DNA of 64,000 bases from Hafnia paralvei ATCC 29927 (GTDB taxonomy: Bacteria > Pseudomonadota > Gammaproteobacteria > Enterobacterales > Enterobacteriaceae), in the NCBI RefSeq assembly GCF_001655005.1, contig NZ_LXET01000007.1, positions 124,001 through 188,000 of the forward strand. Reading direction: 5' to 3'. How positions within the stretch are numbered: the stretch's first letter is position 1; every line of letters starts with the position of its first letter. The notes beneath the pieces were generated by a model. It saw nothing but the letters and a program-made list of their open reading frames with translations, was not told the origin of the DNA and ran no database searches. Shown here piece after piece: positions 42,811-50,807 of the stretch. The position numbers and the translations under genes were made by a program.

Positions 42811-42839
42811 ACCAACCAGCCCTTATCGGGCTGGTTGGT
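42811..42839 (+). terminator. Terminator after the integrase gene
   Basis: Perfect 12-bp stem (ACCAACCAGCCC / GGGCTGGTTGGT) with a 5-nt loop, followed by CGTTGTATTTTTT. Confidence 0.75.
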
Positions 42840-42984
42840 CGTTGTATTTTTTACCGTTGTTATCAGAATTCCATCTGCCAGGTAAAGAGTCGACAGACAA
42901 AAAAAGATGTCTGCAATAATGCCTTGAACGTACATAAAGTAGCGAGCATCATCGCAAATATGTGCTCATGGATTTTTCAACGTA

Positions 42985-43860
42985 ATGACCTCTGACAAAA
43001 CGCTAAAGCAAGCGATATCAAATATTACTATCTGGCGCAAAGGCGAACAGCGTGCGCCACATAAGCCATTATTGCTGCTGCACGTCCTCTCACGCTATCG
43101 GCAGGGTCATGATCGCCTGTTTAACTATGGTTCTGAAATCTACGAGCCCCTGTTGGACCTTCTGGAACGTTATGGACCGCAGCGCCGTGACCAGCGTCCG
43201 GACATGCCGTTCTGGCGTCTGAAGGGCGATGGCTTCTGGGAACTACAAAACGCGGAACTTTGCTCAACCAATGGTAGCCGCCAGCCGCCCCGACGTGAGC
43301 TCATTGAATATAATGTCGCGGGTGGATTTGATGCCAATAATTTTGCGTTGGTGGCAAAAAATCACAGGTTAATTGATACGCTGGCGCAGCAGCTTCTGGA
43401 GGCGCATTTCCCGGCCAGTATTCAGGAAGACATCGCTGACGAGATGGGTTTTGATATTCGGACCTCTCTCCGTCAACGCGATCCGAAGTTCCGCCAGATG
43501 GTGCTACGTGCTTACAATTATCAGTGCGCGATCTGCGGCTTCAACATGCGCCACGACAATGCGCCGATTGCTCTGGAAGCAGCCCATATCAGATGGAAGC
43601 AGCATAATGGCCCCTGTGAAGTATCTAATGGACTGGCGTTGTGTGCGATCCATCATAAAGCGTTTGATCGTGGTTCGATTGGGTTGGATGAAAATATGCG
43701 CGTGAAAGTTTCAGGCGCGGTAAATGGTGGTGGGGTGGTACAGCGGCTGTTCTGGGATTTTGCGGGAAAGGCGATTGCGTTGCCATCGGTTAAAGAAAAT
43801 TATCCGGGCGAGCAGTTTGTGGAATGGCACAGGAAAGAGGTGTTTAGAGGTGAGCATTGA
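42985..43860 (+). CDS. HNH restriction endonuclease, phosphorothioate-DNA (type IV, SBD-HNH) type
   Basis: A 291-aa protein with two parts. The N-terminal half has WRKGEQRAPHKPLLLLHVLSR and YPFW-like FWRLKGDGFWEL, which I recognise as the sulfur-binding domain found in ScoMcrA-type enzymes. The C-terminal half is an HNH nuclease: CAICGF zinc pair (about 192-196), LEAAHIRWKQHNGP, NGLALCAIHHKAFDRG. Proteins of this build cut DNA with phosphorothioate (Dnd) modification. No dnd genes are visible, consistent with a type IV enzyme attacking incoming modified DNA. The ATG lacks a strong ribosome-binding site. Confidence 0.78.
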   Translation: MTSDKTLKQAISNITIWRKGEQRAPHKPLLLLHVLSRYRQGHDRLFNYGSEIYEPLLDLLERYGPQRRDQRPDMPFWRLKGDGFWELQNAELCSTNGSRQPPRRELIEYNVAGGFDANNFALVAKNHRLIDTLAQQLLEAHFPASIQEDIADEMGFDIRTSLRQRDPKFRQMVLRAYNYQCAICGFNMRHDNAPIALEAAHIRWKQHNGPCEVSNGLALCAIHHKAFDRGSIGLDENMRVKVSGAVNGGGVVQRLFWDFAGKAIALPSVKENYPGEQFVEWHRKEVFRGEH

Positions 43861-43939
43861 TCTGAGGTAGGGCAGGTATTTTGCATGTGGTATACAAACT
43901 ATTCAGCCGTATTAGCTCAGATTTGACCTGACACATCTA

Positions 43940-44740
43940 TTGCATAGAGCCAAACCTAATCTGACAGGCCGTTCTGTGTCAGAAGCGGTCATTACTAGTC
44001 TATGTTGCAATAATTCTTTGGGGCAGGTCACCCCATCATTAGCCCTTATCGTTGCCGTTGGTGCAGGGCTTATCACTCTCAAGGACGCAAAGGAAGTGAT
44101 CTGGTCTTGGTTCTCATCTGAAGAGAATATGTCGGTTATACAGGCACGGTTACAACCCTTCCGCATTAAGCCAGATATCAAAGAAGGACAAGACGAGGTG
44201 TTCCTGATGATGGAGATCAGGAATTACGATACATCACCTCTGATGATTGTCTCTGCTGATGTTGACGGTAGCGGTAATAAGCTTGTTACCAAGGGCAAAG
44301 CAGGCTGGCAGTCTCGTTGTACCTTCAGCTCTGATGCGAACCGAAACGAACCTCTGACTGTTAGACTTGGACAAACCGTATGGGCAATGGTAGGGAATGC
44401 CGTACTCCTGAAGGGACTGAATGACCTGATGAATGGTCTTGAGTTGAAAAACCTACATAACTTCGAACCTGATGCCGGTGTTGGAATCTACGAGGTCGGT
44501 TTTGTAGATATCCTGAATGCAGCCTTGGAGAAGAAATACGGGAAGAATGCTGAGATTGTGGCTAGCCTTTATACAGGGCCGGATAAGAACAAGCACACCT
44601 TCTCTTTCCCCCTGAATCAAGGCAAAGATTTCTTTTCCAAGGATGGGAGCCTCCAACACGATTGGCTCTTGGCGAAATGGATCAAACCAGGCTACAAAAC
44701 CTATCTCCAGTTAAGCAAGGACTGCGAATCAAAGTTGTGA
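43940..44740 (+). CDS. Unknown protein with one N-terminal membrane segment
   Basis: A 266-aa frame starting at TTG 43940; GTG 43976 is another option, and neither has a clear ribosome-binding site, so the start is unsettled. A single hydrophobic segment LALIVAVGAGLITL (about residues 34-47) would anchor it, leaving a soluble domain of some 210 residues with FLMMEIRNYDTSPLMIVSADV and a C-terminal YLQLSKDC. I do not recognise the family. It stands between the HNH gene and SIR2-HerA, so a defence-linked or accessory role is possible but unproven. Confidence 0.6.
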   Translation: MHRAKPNLTGRSVSEAVITSLCCNNSLGQVTPSLALIVAVGAGLITLKDAKEVIWSWFSSEENMSVIQARLQPFRIKPDIKEGQDEVFLMMEIRNYDTSPLMIVSADVDGSGNKLVTKGKAGWQSRCTFSSDANRNEPLTVRLGQTVWAMVGNAVLLKGLNDLMNGLELKNLHNFEPDAGVGIYEVGFVDILNAALEKKYGKNAEIVASLYTGPDKNKHTFSFPLNQGKDFFSKDGSLQHDWLLAKWIKPGYKTYLQLSKDCESKL

Positions 44741-44921
44741 TGGAGATATAAGAGCCCTCTTTTTCAAAAGGTTAAAATGAGAGCCCTATATCTGATTATC
44801 GAACCTTAGTTAATAGAAAGTCGTTTTTGTTGGCCGAAAATTATAAGGCTTAGTTAATTTACCTATTGTTTGTAAATTGCCTACCCCCACGAATTAAGTG
44901 CTGCATCTACGGAGAGAGCAA

Positions 44922-45959
44922 GTGGAACTGAATGATTTAAAAAAACGACTTCAACAGCATCTAGGTGATGGCCTAGTTCTAATCGTTGGTTCAGGGTTAT
45001 CTTGCGCAGAAGGAGTTCCTGGAATGGGAAAACTCGGGGACCATCTGATCGCCCATGTCGCAGACAATCTTTCCCCTGATGACTTGAAACTCTGGAATGA
45101 GATCCACCCCTCGATCGGAACTGATGGTTTAGAAGCGGCCTTGCTCAAACGAGCCCCGACACCAGCCCTTGAAGCAATCATTGTCAAATCTACCGGGGAA
45201 TACATAGCAGCAGCCGAAGCAGCTATTATCTCTGAGGTGTTTAAAAACGAGAAAACACTTCGGCTTACAATGTTACTTCCTCATTTATTAAAACCAGATA
45301 AAGGCATACCCATTGTTACAACTAACTATGACCGCTTAGTTGAGCTTGCCTGTGAAGAAGCTGGATTAGGAGTTGATACGATGTTCAGCGGGTATTTTGC
45401 TGCTCGTCTAGTGCCTCTTGATAGCCACTGGGGCTTTTGCCGCGGAGCCAAACTTGTTGGTAAGCATGTGCGATATAAGTTCACACCAAAAGTGAACGTT
45501 TTCAAGCCGCATGGCAGTCTGGACTGGTATCACCGTAAAGGGAACCCGGTGCGATATACAGGAGATCTTCCTCTTCCTCGTCTAATTATTACACCTGGCT
45601 TGAATAAATTCAGGAGCGGCTACGATAGTCCCTTTGACAAACACAGGGAAAAAGCTAATGACGCAATTGATAAAGCCAGTCGTTTCTTAATCATCGGTTA
45701 TGGCTTTAATGATGATCATTTGGAAACACATCTGACTCCTTGTATTCGGTCAGGAGTCAGAACTGTCATTTTGACGCATACACTTTCTGCAAAAGCTAAA
45801 GAAATAGCTAAGTTAAACAAGAATGTAATTGCAGCGGAGTTTCATAACGATGCAGGAACTGCCGGTGCGCGCTTCATCGTCGATGGTAGTGAGATATTTT
45901 ACCCTGGTGTTGATTACTGGGATCTTAAAGGATTCGTAGAAGGAGTCTTATCTGCATGA
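44922..45959 (+). CDS. SIR2-domain protein of a SIR2-HerA defence pair
   Basis: SIR2-family protein of 345 aa. NAD-binding motif IVGSGLSCAEGVPGM (near residue 20), the catalytic Asn region TTNYDRLVE (N135) and catalytic His KPHGSLDW (H197), and IIGYGFNDDHLE are typical of antiphage SIR2_2 proteins that destroy NAD+. The start is GTG 44922, preceded by GGAGAG; a TTG at 44898 gives eight more residues. The stop overlaps the next gene's start (ATGA). With HerA it matches the two-gene SIR2-HerA (Nezha-type) system, in which a large complex forms and depletes NAD+ on infection. Confidence 0.88.
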   Translation: MELNDLKKRLQQHLGDGLVLIVGSGLSCAEGVPGMGKLGDHLIAHVADNLSPDDLKLWNEIHPSIGTDGLEAALLKRAPTPALEAIIVKSTGEYIAAAEAAIISEVFKNEKTLRLTMLLPHLLKPDKGIPIVTTNYDRLVELACEEAGLGVDTMFSGYFAARLVPLDSHWGFCRGAKLVGKHVRYKFTPKVNVFKPHGSLDWYHRKGNPVRYTGDLPLPRLIITPGLNKFRSGYDSPFDKHREKANDAIDKASRFLIIGYGFNDDHLETHLTPCIRSGVRTVILTHTLSAKAKEIAKLNKNVIAAEFHNDAGTAGARFIVDGSEIFYPGVDYWDLKGFVEGVLSA

Positions 45960-47704
45960 CCAGTCCTGCTCTTAAATTTACAGAAAACGAACAAATAGGC
46001 CGTGTGGCTGGAGTAGATACCAGCCGTGTGGCTATTGATGTCACCAACTCAGAAATGCTGACACGTGTTGGAATTGGACAGCTTATAGCAATAAAAGGAG
46101 CAACACAGGCCGAATTCCTGATTGGAATGACAGATCGCGTTACTCGCTCACTACGAGAAGAACTACCTGACCCAGAAGAGGATGAGTCAGGGATGTTAAC
46201 CGTATCACCGTCAGACCATATGCAGGCTTTCGTCATTGGCACTTATAGAACTGTTGATGGAGATAAAACGGACATTTTCAAACGAGGTGCCGATAGTTTT
46301 CCTCAGATCGATCGCGAATGCTTTGTGATAGAAGGTGTTAATCTTCAGCGTTTTATGGGCATACTCGGTGCCGGTTTACCCAACGAAGAACGCCTTAAAC
46401 TAGGTACTTTCGTGGCGGATCGGAGTGCTGAGGCTATTGCTAGTGGGGATAGATTTTTCCAGAGGCATGCGGCCATCCTGGGAAGTACTGGTTCAGGTAA
46501 GAGTTGGGCTGTAGCCCTAATACTAGAGCGAGCAGCTAAGCTTAAATATCCGAATATCGTTGTGTTCGATATGCATGGTGAGTACGCCACACTTGCTGAC
46601 AAAACCAAAGGAGGTTACGCACAACGATTCCGTATCGCCGGACCAGGAGACCTTACTGTACCTAAAGATGATGCACTATTTCTGCCGTATTGGTTACTGA
46701 ATCGAGATGAAATGTTGTCGATGATTCTTGACCGTAGCGATCAGAATGCACCAAACCAGGCCTCTCGTTTCACTCTTCATGTTCGGGATCTCAAAGGCGC
46801 AACTCTGGACTTATCTGGTAAGCCGAAAGTCAAAGAGACATTCACTGTAGACTCACCAATACCTTACGCTATTTCTGATTTAGTTGCTCTTTTAACCAAG
46901 GATAATATAACGAAGGGTGTCGGGAAAAACGGAGCTGCTGTAAAAGGGGACTGGGAAGACAAGCTGACACGTTTTCTTTCTAGGCTGGAAGCAAAACTTG
47001 ATGATCGCCGATATGGTTTTATGTTTTCCCCACCTCCTGAAGCTCTCGATTATGGATGGCTTGCCAAACAGATTATAAAACTACTTCGAGCTGATTCTGG
47101 TAATGGTATTAAAATTATCGATTTCTCTGAAGTTCCTGCTGATGTCCTGCCAGTAGTGACAGGAACGTTAGCCCGCCTACTCTATGATATTCAGTTCTGG
47201 ATGAACGCAAATTCTCGTACGCCAATCACTTTACTTTGCGATGAAGCACATCTTTATCTTCCTGTAAAAGATGACGCCGATTCAGTTCAAAGACAGGCGC
47301 TATGGTCCTTTGAACGCATTGCAAAAGAGGGGCGTAAATATGGTTTCTCACTATTAGTTGTAAGTCAGAGGCCATCAGATGTAAGCCGAACAATCCTTTC
47401 CCAATGTAACAACTTCCTCGCTCTCAGGCTAACAAATGACAGCGATCAAAATGTTATCAAGAGACTTATGCCTGATTCCCTCGCAGGTCTAACAGCTATG
47501 CTTCCACTTTTAGATACAGGTGAGGCTTTGTTGCTTGGGGATGCGGTTCTTCTACCAACACGCATTAAACTTGACCAACCGCAGGTAAAACCCGACAGCG
47601 CCACCCGAGATTTCTGGAGAGAATGGGGTTCTCTTAACCCTGATCTAGGCTTATTAGAGGCGGCTGTTGAATGTTTAAGAAGCCAGTCAAGAATTAATAA
47701 ATAA
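45956..47704 (+). CDS. HerA-like DNA-translocating ATPase of the SIR2-HerA pair
   Basis: HerA/FtsK-superfamily ATPase of 582 aa. The N-terminal HAS-barrel region (about 1-140) has GRVAGVDTSRVAIDVTN; Walker A is GSTGSGKS (176-183); FDMHGEY follows; Walker B is LLCDEAHLYLP (D429, E430); then the arginine-finger region SFERIAKEGRKYGFSLLVVSQRPSDV. It is translationally coupled to the SIR2 gene. In this system HerA assembles as a hexamer that activates SIR2. A strong terminator follows 4 nt after the stop codon, so the pair is a two-gene operon. Confidence 0.9.
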   Translation: MTSPALKFTENEQIGRVAGVDTSRVAIDVTNSEMLTRVGIGQLIAIKGATQAEFLIGMTDRVTRSLREELPDPEEDESGMLTVSPSDHMQAFVIGTYRTVDGDKTDIFKRGADSFPQIDRECFVIEGVNLQRFMGILGAGLPNEERLKLGTFVADRSAEAIASGDRFFQRHAAILGSTGSGKSWAVALILERAAKLKYPNIVVFDMHGEYATLADKTKGGYAQRFRIAGPGDLTVPKDDALFLPYWLLNRDEMLSMILDRSDQNAPNQASRFTLHVRDLKGATLDLSGKPKVKETFTVDSPIPYAISDLVALLTKDNITKGVGKNGAAVKGDWEDKLTRFLSRLEAKLDDRRYGFMFSPPPEALDYGWLAKQIIKLLRADSGNGIKIIDFSEVPADVLPVVTGTLARLLYDIQFWMNANSRTPITLLCDEAHLYLPVKDDADSVQRQALWSFERIAKEGRKYGFSLLVVSQRPSDVSRTILSQCNNFLALRLTNDSDQNVIKRLMPDSLAGLTAMLPLLDTGEALLLGDAVLLPTRIKLDQPQVKPDSATRDFWREWGSLNPDLGLLEAAVECLRSQSRINK

Positions 47705-47708
47705 CGCA

Positions 47709-47745
47709 GGGCTCGACGAGTATAAATACTCGTCGAGCCCTTTTT
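47709..47745 (+). terminator. Terminator of the SIR2-HerA operon
   Basis: Perfect 14-bp stem (GGGCTCGACGAGTA and its complement) with a 4-nt loop followed by five T. Confidence 0.93.
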
Positions 47746-48305
47746 AGAGCATATTTATTTTATTTGAGAAAAATTTTAATTGTCGAAAAGTGAATCTGGT
47801 AGGCCTGAATCTACCAGCCCAGCGAGTGGTCCATGTACTCGAACAGATAGCGGTAAACCTTGGCTAACCGATAATGCTAGACATGTAAAATGGGCTGGAT
47901 TTTATCTTTCTGACGCTGGCTGAATTGACAGATATACATATGTAATTATCCCGGCAAAGCGAACCATTCACTTTAACAGATATGTCAATTTCCGCTCCTC
48001 GCTCGAAGCAGACCGTCAGGTTTGCTTGTGTGCTACCGGTGAAAACAGCCAAGTCAATTTTGAGCTAATACAATTCAGTCTTAATGACTAAGTGGTTTGT
48101 CAGCGACAATACATGATGTTTCACATTAGGCAAGTTAGGAGTTACTGTCATAAGGAATTTACAGTCACGATCAAATGCACATACTGATCTTCAAAGAAAA
48201 TGTGTGGCTTAAGCACCTTCAGAACTTTTGTATTCTCTACACCGTCGTGAAAAAAGCCTCATAAACATATCCATCCTAACCTTAAATAGGGTTATATAAG
48301 AGTTC
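47746..48305. other. Gene-poor AT-rich stretch with possible gene remnants
   Basis: 560 bp between the HerA terminator and the NERD-helicase gene. A minus-strand frame closed by TAG at 47811 reads HYRLAKVYRYLFEYMDHSLG-W, protein-like but with a stop just upstream, so it may be the tail of a lost gene. Another frame (47864-48052, minus, 62 codons) has no ribosome-binding site. A CTGGTAG / CTACCAG hairpin lies at 47796-47817. No functional gene can be supported. Confidence 0.45.
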
Positions 48306-50762
48306 TTAGTCGTCAATAGGTGAATATTTCCCTTTTCCAACTTTAATAAGATGCTTTTTATTGTAGCAAGTTGACAGTGCACAGGCTAAAGCATTCCTTA
48401 ATTCAGAGCGATCCAATTGCTCAAGATGAATATAGCGTTTACGTAGTGCATCTGTTATCTCATCCAATACTAGTGTTTTATTCGGTGGTAATAATGCAAC
48501 CCAAGCCTGTATAAAAGCTAATGCACTTCTGTAGAGAAGCTTTCCGCCAGGTAATGATTCGCTTAGTACTTTATTTCTATATGGCTTTTCAAATGCCACT
48601 CTTCGGGCAATAGCTGCCGCTAACGGTATGGGTAATAATCGTCTCTTTTCTTTTTGAACAGCTGAATTAAAATTATTCTGAGAGATTGTTAAATCAAACT
48701 CGCGAATTTTATTAATTTCATATCTGGTTGGTGACGACTCTTCAGTTTTTTTATTGCAAAGCAAACAATTATTCTCAGAATCAAAAGGTATCATCTTTTC
48801 ACACATGGCACAATTTTTTATTGATAAATTTGTCCCTGCGCCTAATGTGTTTAATTCGAATTGTTGATTTGTAATGTAATAAACAACTCTTCGTGAAGTT
48901 CCAAACCAATATAAAATTGGCCAAGTATAATGAGAATATAAAAAATCAATCCACGTTTCCGTTGAGGAATTTTCTTCATCAAACTCAATAAGCCAAGAAG
49001 AAAGGTTTTTTGACCATGCTAATTTTACAGTGTTTAGTTTCAGATCCCCTTCGCTGAAAAAATCAGCCATAAGAACTTTGGAGGATGAGTTATGTTTTGC
49101 TTCATTAATTGCTCTCTGGATTTCCTCTCTATTAATTAGTTTATGCAGAAAATTATTATTTTCTCTCCATGCTAATTTCTCCGAATCATAAATTGCAATG
49201 AAGGCTGTTGTTGCTCTTGAATAAGCGCAAAATAATTGAGCATCCTCCATGTTTTCGGAATCCAGTGTAATGACAACAGGTGATTCCATACCACGAAAAC
49301 GAGATACAGTTTCAATATTTATATCAAAAGTTTTCATGTCTTTCTGGAGGAAGTTTTTCACTAAATCCGTAGGGACAAGGACGGTAATCTCATCAGATGG
49401 CACAGAACTTTCTTTCAGTCGTAAGATTTCATTAAGCAATGTGGAAAGTGGATCGATAACAACTAATTCTTTTAACGTATCGGGTTCGTTATTTCTGGGG
49501 GACGTAATTTGATATGATGAAGGCCTGATAGCCATTAAATAATCAGTAACGGCTTTAGGACATCTTAACACAATAGTTAAGCTGAAGGAAAATTGGGAAT
49601 TAATTATCCGTTGAAGATCAATGTGATTCGTCCCTTTTTCAAAAGAGAACGTTTGGGTTTCATCACAAAATGCAATAATTCTTTTATTTTCAAACCAACA
49701 AAATAAGGTTTCCAACCACGAAGAATGTAACGCCTGTGCTTCGTCAATAATTAAAGCATCATAATCCTTTAGTTTGTTTTTCTTTAATGCACTAAGCAAA
49801 TCCTCGCAGCATCCTGATTCAAACCAGCCTGTTGGAGACTCGGGAGGCAGGGCTAATCTATTACGAGCCTGATGACATAGTTTGTGCCAGGTAAAAACGT
49901 CGCATAATGAAACTGGAGTTTGTTGTCGAATGTATTCAGAAAGACGGTTATTGAAAGTAATAAATAAAACTTTTTTTTGTTCTTTAACCAATCGCCTGGC
50001 AAATTCAATCCCAATCAAAGTCTTTCCTGTTCCTGGCCATCCAGTTACAACAAATCGTTGATATTCTGACAGGAGTTCAATGACCTTAATTTGTTCATGT
50101 GTGAGTCTTAACCAGAGTTGATTATCATAAACAATTCGGGTTCCCCAGTCAGGCGTACCATCAAATTGCGGGCATATAGATTTTATTATTAATTGAAGTC
50201 GTTCACTTCCTAAATCATTATTTCCTAATGCAGATTTCCAGTATTGCATTATCTCAATAGTGTACTTTGCAATTTCCGGGAGTTGGCTTTTATCAACGAA
50301 TATTTTTCTAAATGGTCTTACAGACGCATCAACCATTGCTGTATTTATAACTTTATTATCGAAATGGCTATCAGGAAAAATAAAACCATACCCAATACGC
50401 AACCGCAACGTTGTTGCTCCCCCTAACCAACGGGCTAATCCATGGACATTGTTACGAGTTTGCTTCACGACATCGACATTATTATTTGTTTTGAGATGTA
50501 CAAAAATAGGGCCATCTACGCGATATATCCCACTTTTTACCTCTAACGCTAAAACACCATAAATACGATGGAGAACAAGAAAATCTATTTCTCCACTTGG
50601 AGGTAGTTTCATACCCAAATGCCGGGCCGCCGAACTCAACCACGGGAGACTATGAATCACGGTGAAATCATCGGACAGCCCTTCTTTTAACAGGGCATAG
50701 ACCGTTTTTTCTCCATAACTATCATTATCAATGGGTCCGAAGGCCGGAATCATTTTGGCCAT
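48306..50762 (-). CDS. NERD-domain nuclease-helicase with zinc ribbon
   Basis: Protein of 818 aa with an N-terminal NERD nuclease-like domain (SGEIDFLVLHRIYGVLALEVKSG, about residues 55-80; E-x-K present). An SF1 (UvrD/PIF1-like) helicase core follows: Walker A GWPGTGKT (about 241-248), Walker B ALIIDEAQALH, motif III-like FCDETQTF, and VSRFRGMES with FCAYSRAT at the C-terminal motif. Near residue 655 a CAMCEKM...CLLC pair suggests a zinc ribbon, and the last ~80 residues look winged-helix-like. It is a single gene flanked by SIR2-HerA and a type I system, so a defence role is likely by context. ATG 50762. Confidence 0.85.
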   Translation of the reverse strand: MAKMIPAFGPIDNDSYGEKTVYALLKEGLSDDFTVIHSLPWLSSAARHLGMKLPPSGEIDFLVLHRIYGVLALEVKSGIYRVDGPIFVHLKTNNNVDVVKQTRNNVHGLARWLGGATTLRLRIGYGFIFPDSHFDNKVINTAMVDASVRPFRKIFVDKSQLPEIAKYTIEIMQYWKSALGNNDLGSERLQLIIKSICPQFDGTPDWGTRIVYDNQLWLRLTHEQIKVIELLSEYQRFVVTGWPGTGKTLIGIEFARRLVKEQKKVLFITFNNRLSEYIRQQTPVSLCDVFTWHKLCHQARNRLALPPESPTGWFESGCCEDLLSALKKNKLKDYDALIIDEAQALHSSWLETLFCWFENKRIIAFCDETQTFSFEKGTNHIDLQRIINSQFSFSLTIVLRCPKAVTDYLMAIRPSSYQITSPRNNEPDTLKELVVIDPLSTLLNEILRLKESSVPSDEITVLVPTDLVKNFLQKDMKTFDINIETVSRFRGMESPVVITLDSENMEDAQLFCAYSRATTAFIAIYDSEKLAWRENNNFLHKLINREEIQRAINEAKHNSSSKVLMADFFSEGDLKLNTVKLAWSKNLSSWLIEFDEENSSTETWIDFLYSHYTWPILYWFGTSRRVVYYITNQQFELNTLGAGTNLSIKNCAMCEKMIPFDSENNCLLCNKKTEESSPTRYEINKIREFDLTISQNNFNSAVQKEKRRLLPIPLAAAIARRVAFEKPYRNKVLSESLPGGKLLYRSALAFIQAWVALLPPNKTLVLDEITDALRKRYIHLEQLDRSELRNALACALSTCYNKKHLIKVGKGKYSPIDD

Positions 50763-50807
50763 ACTAGTATTTCCTTATAACATGCTCCTGACAGAAATTT
50801 TCACTTG

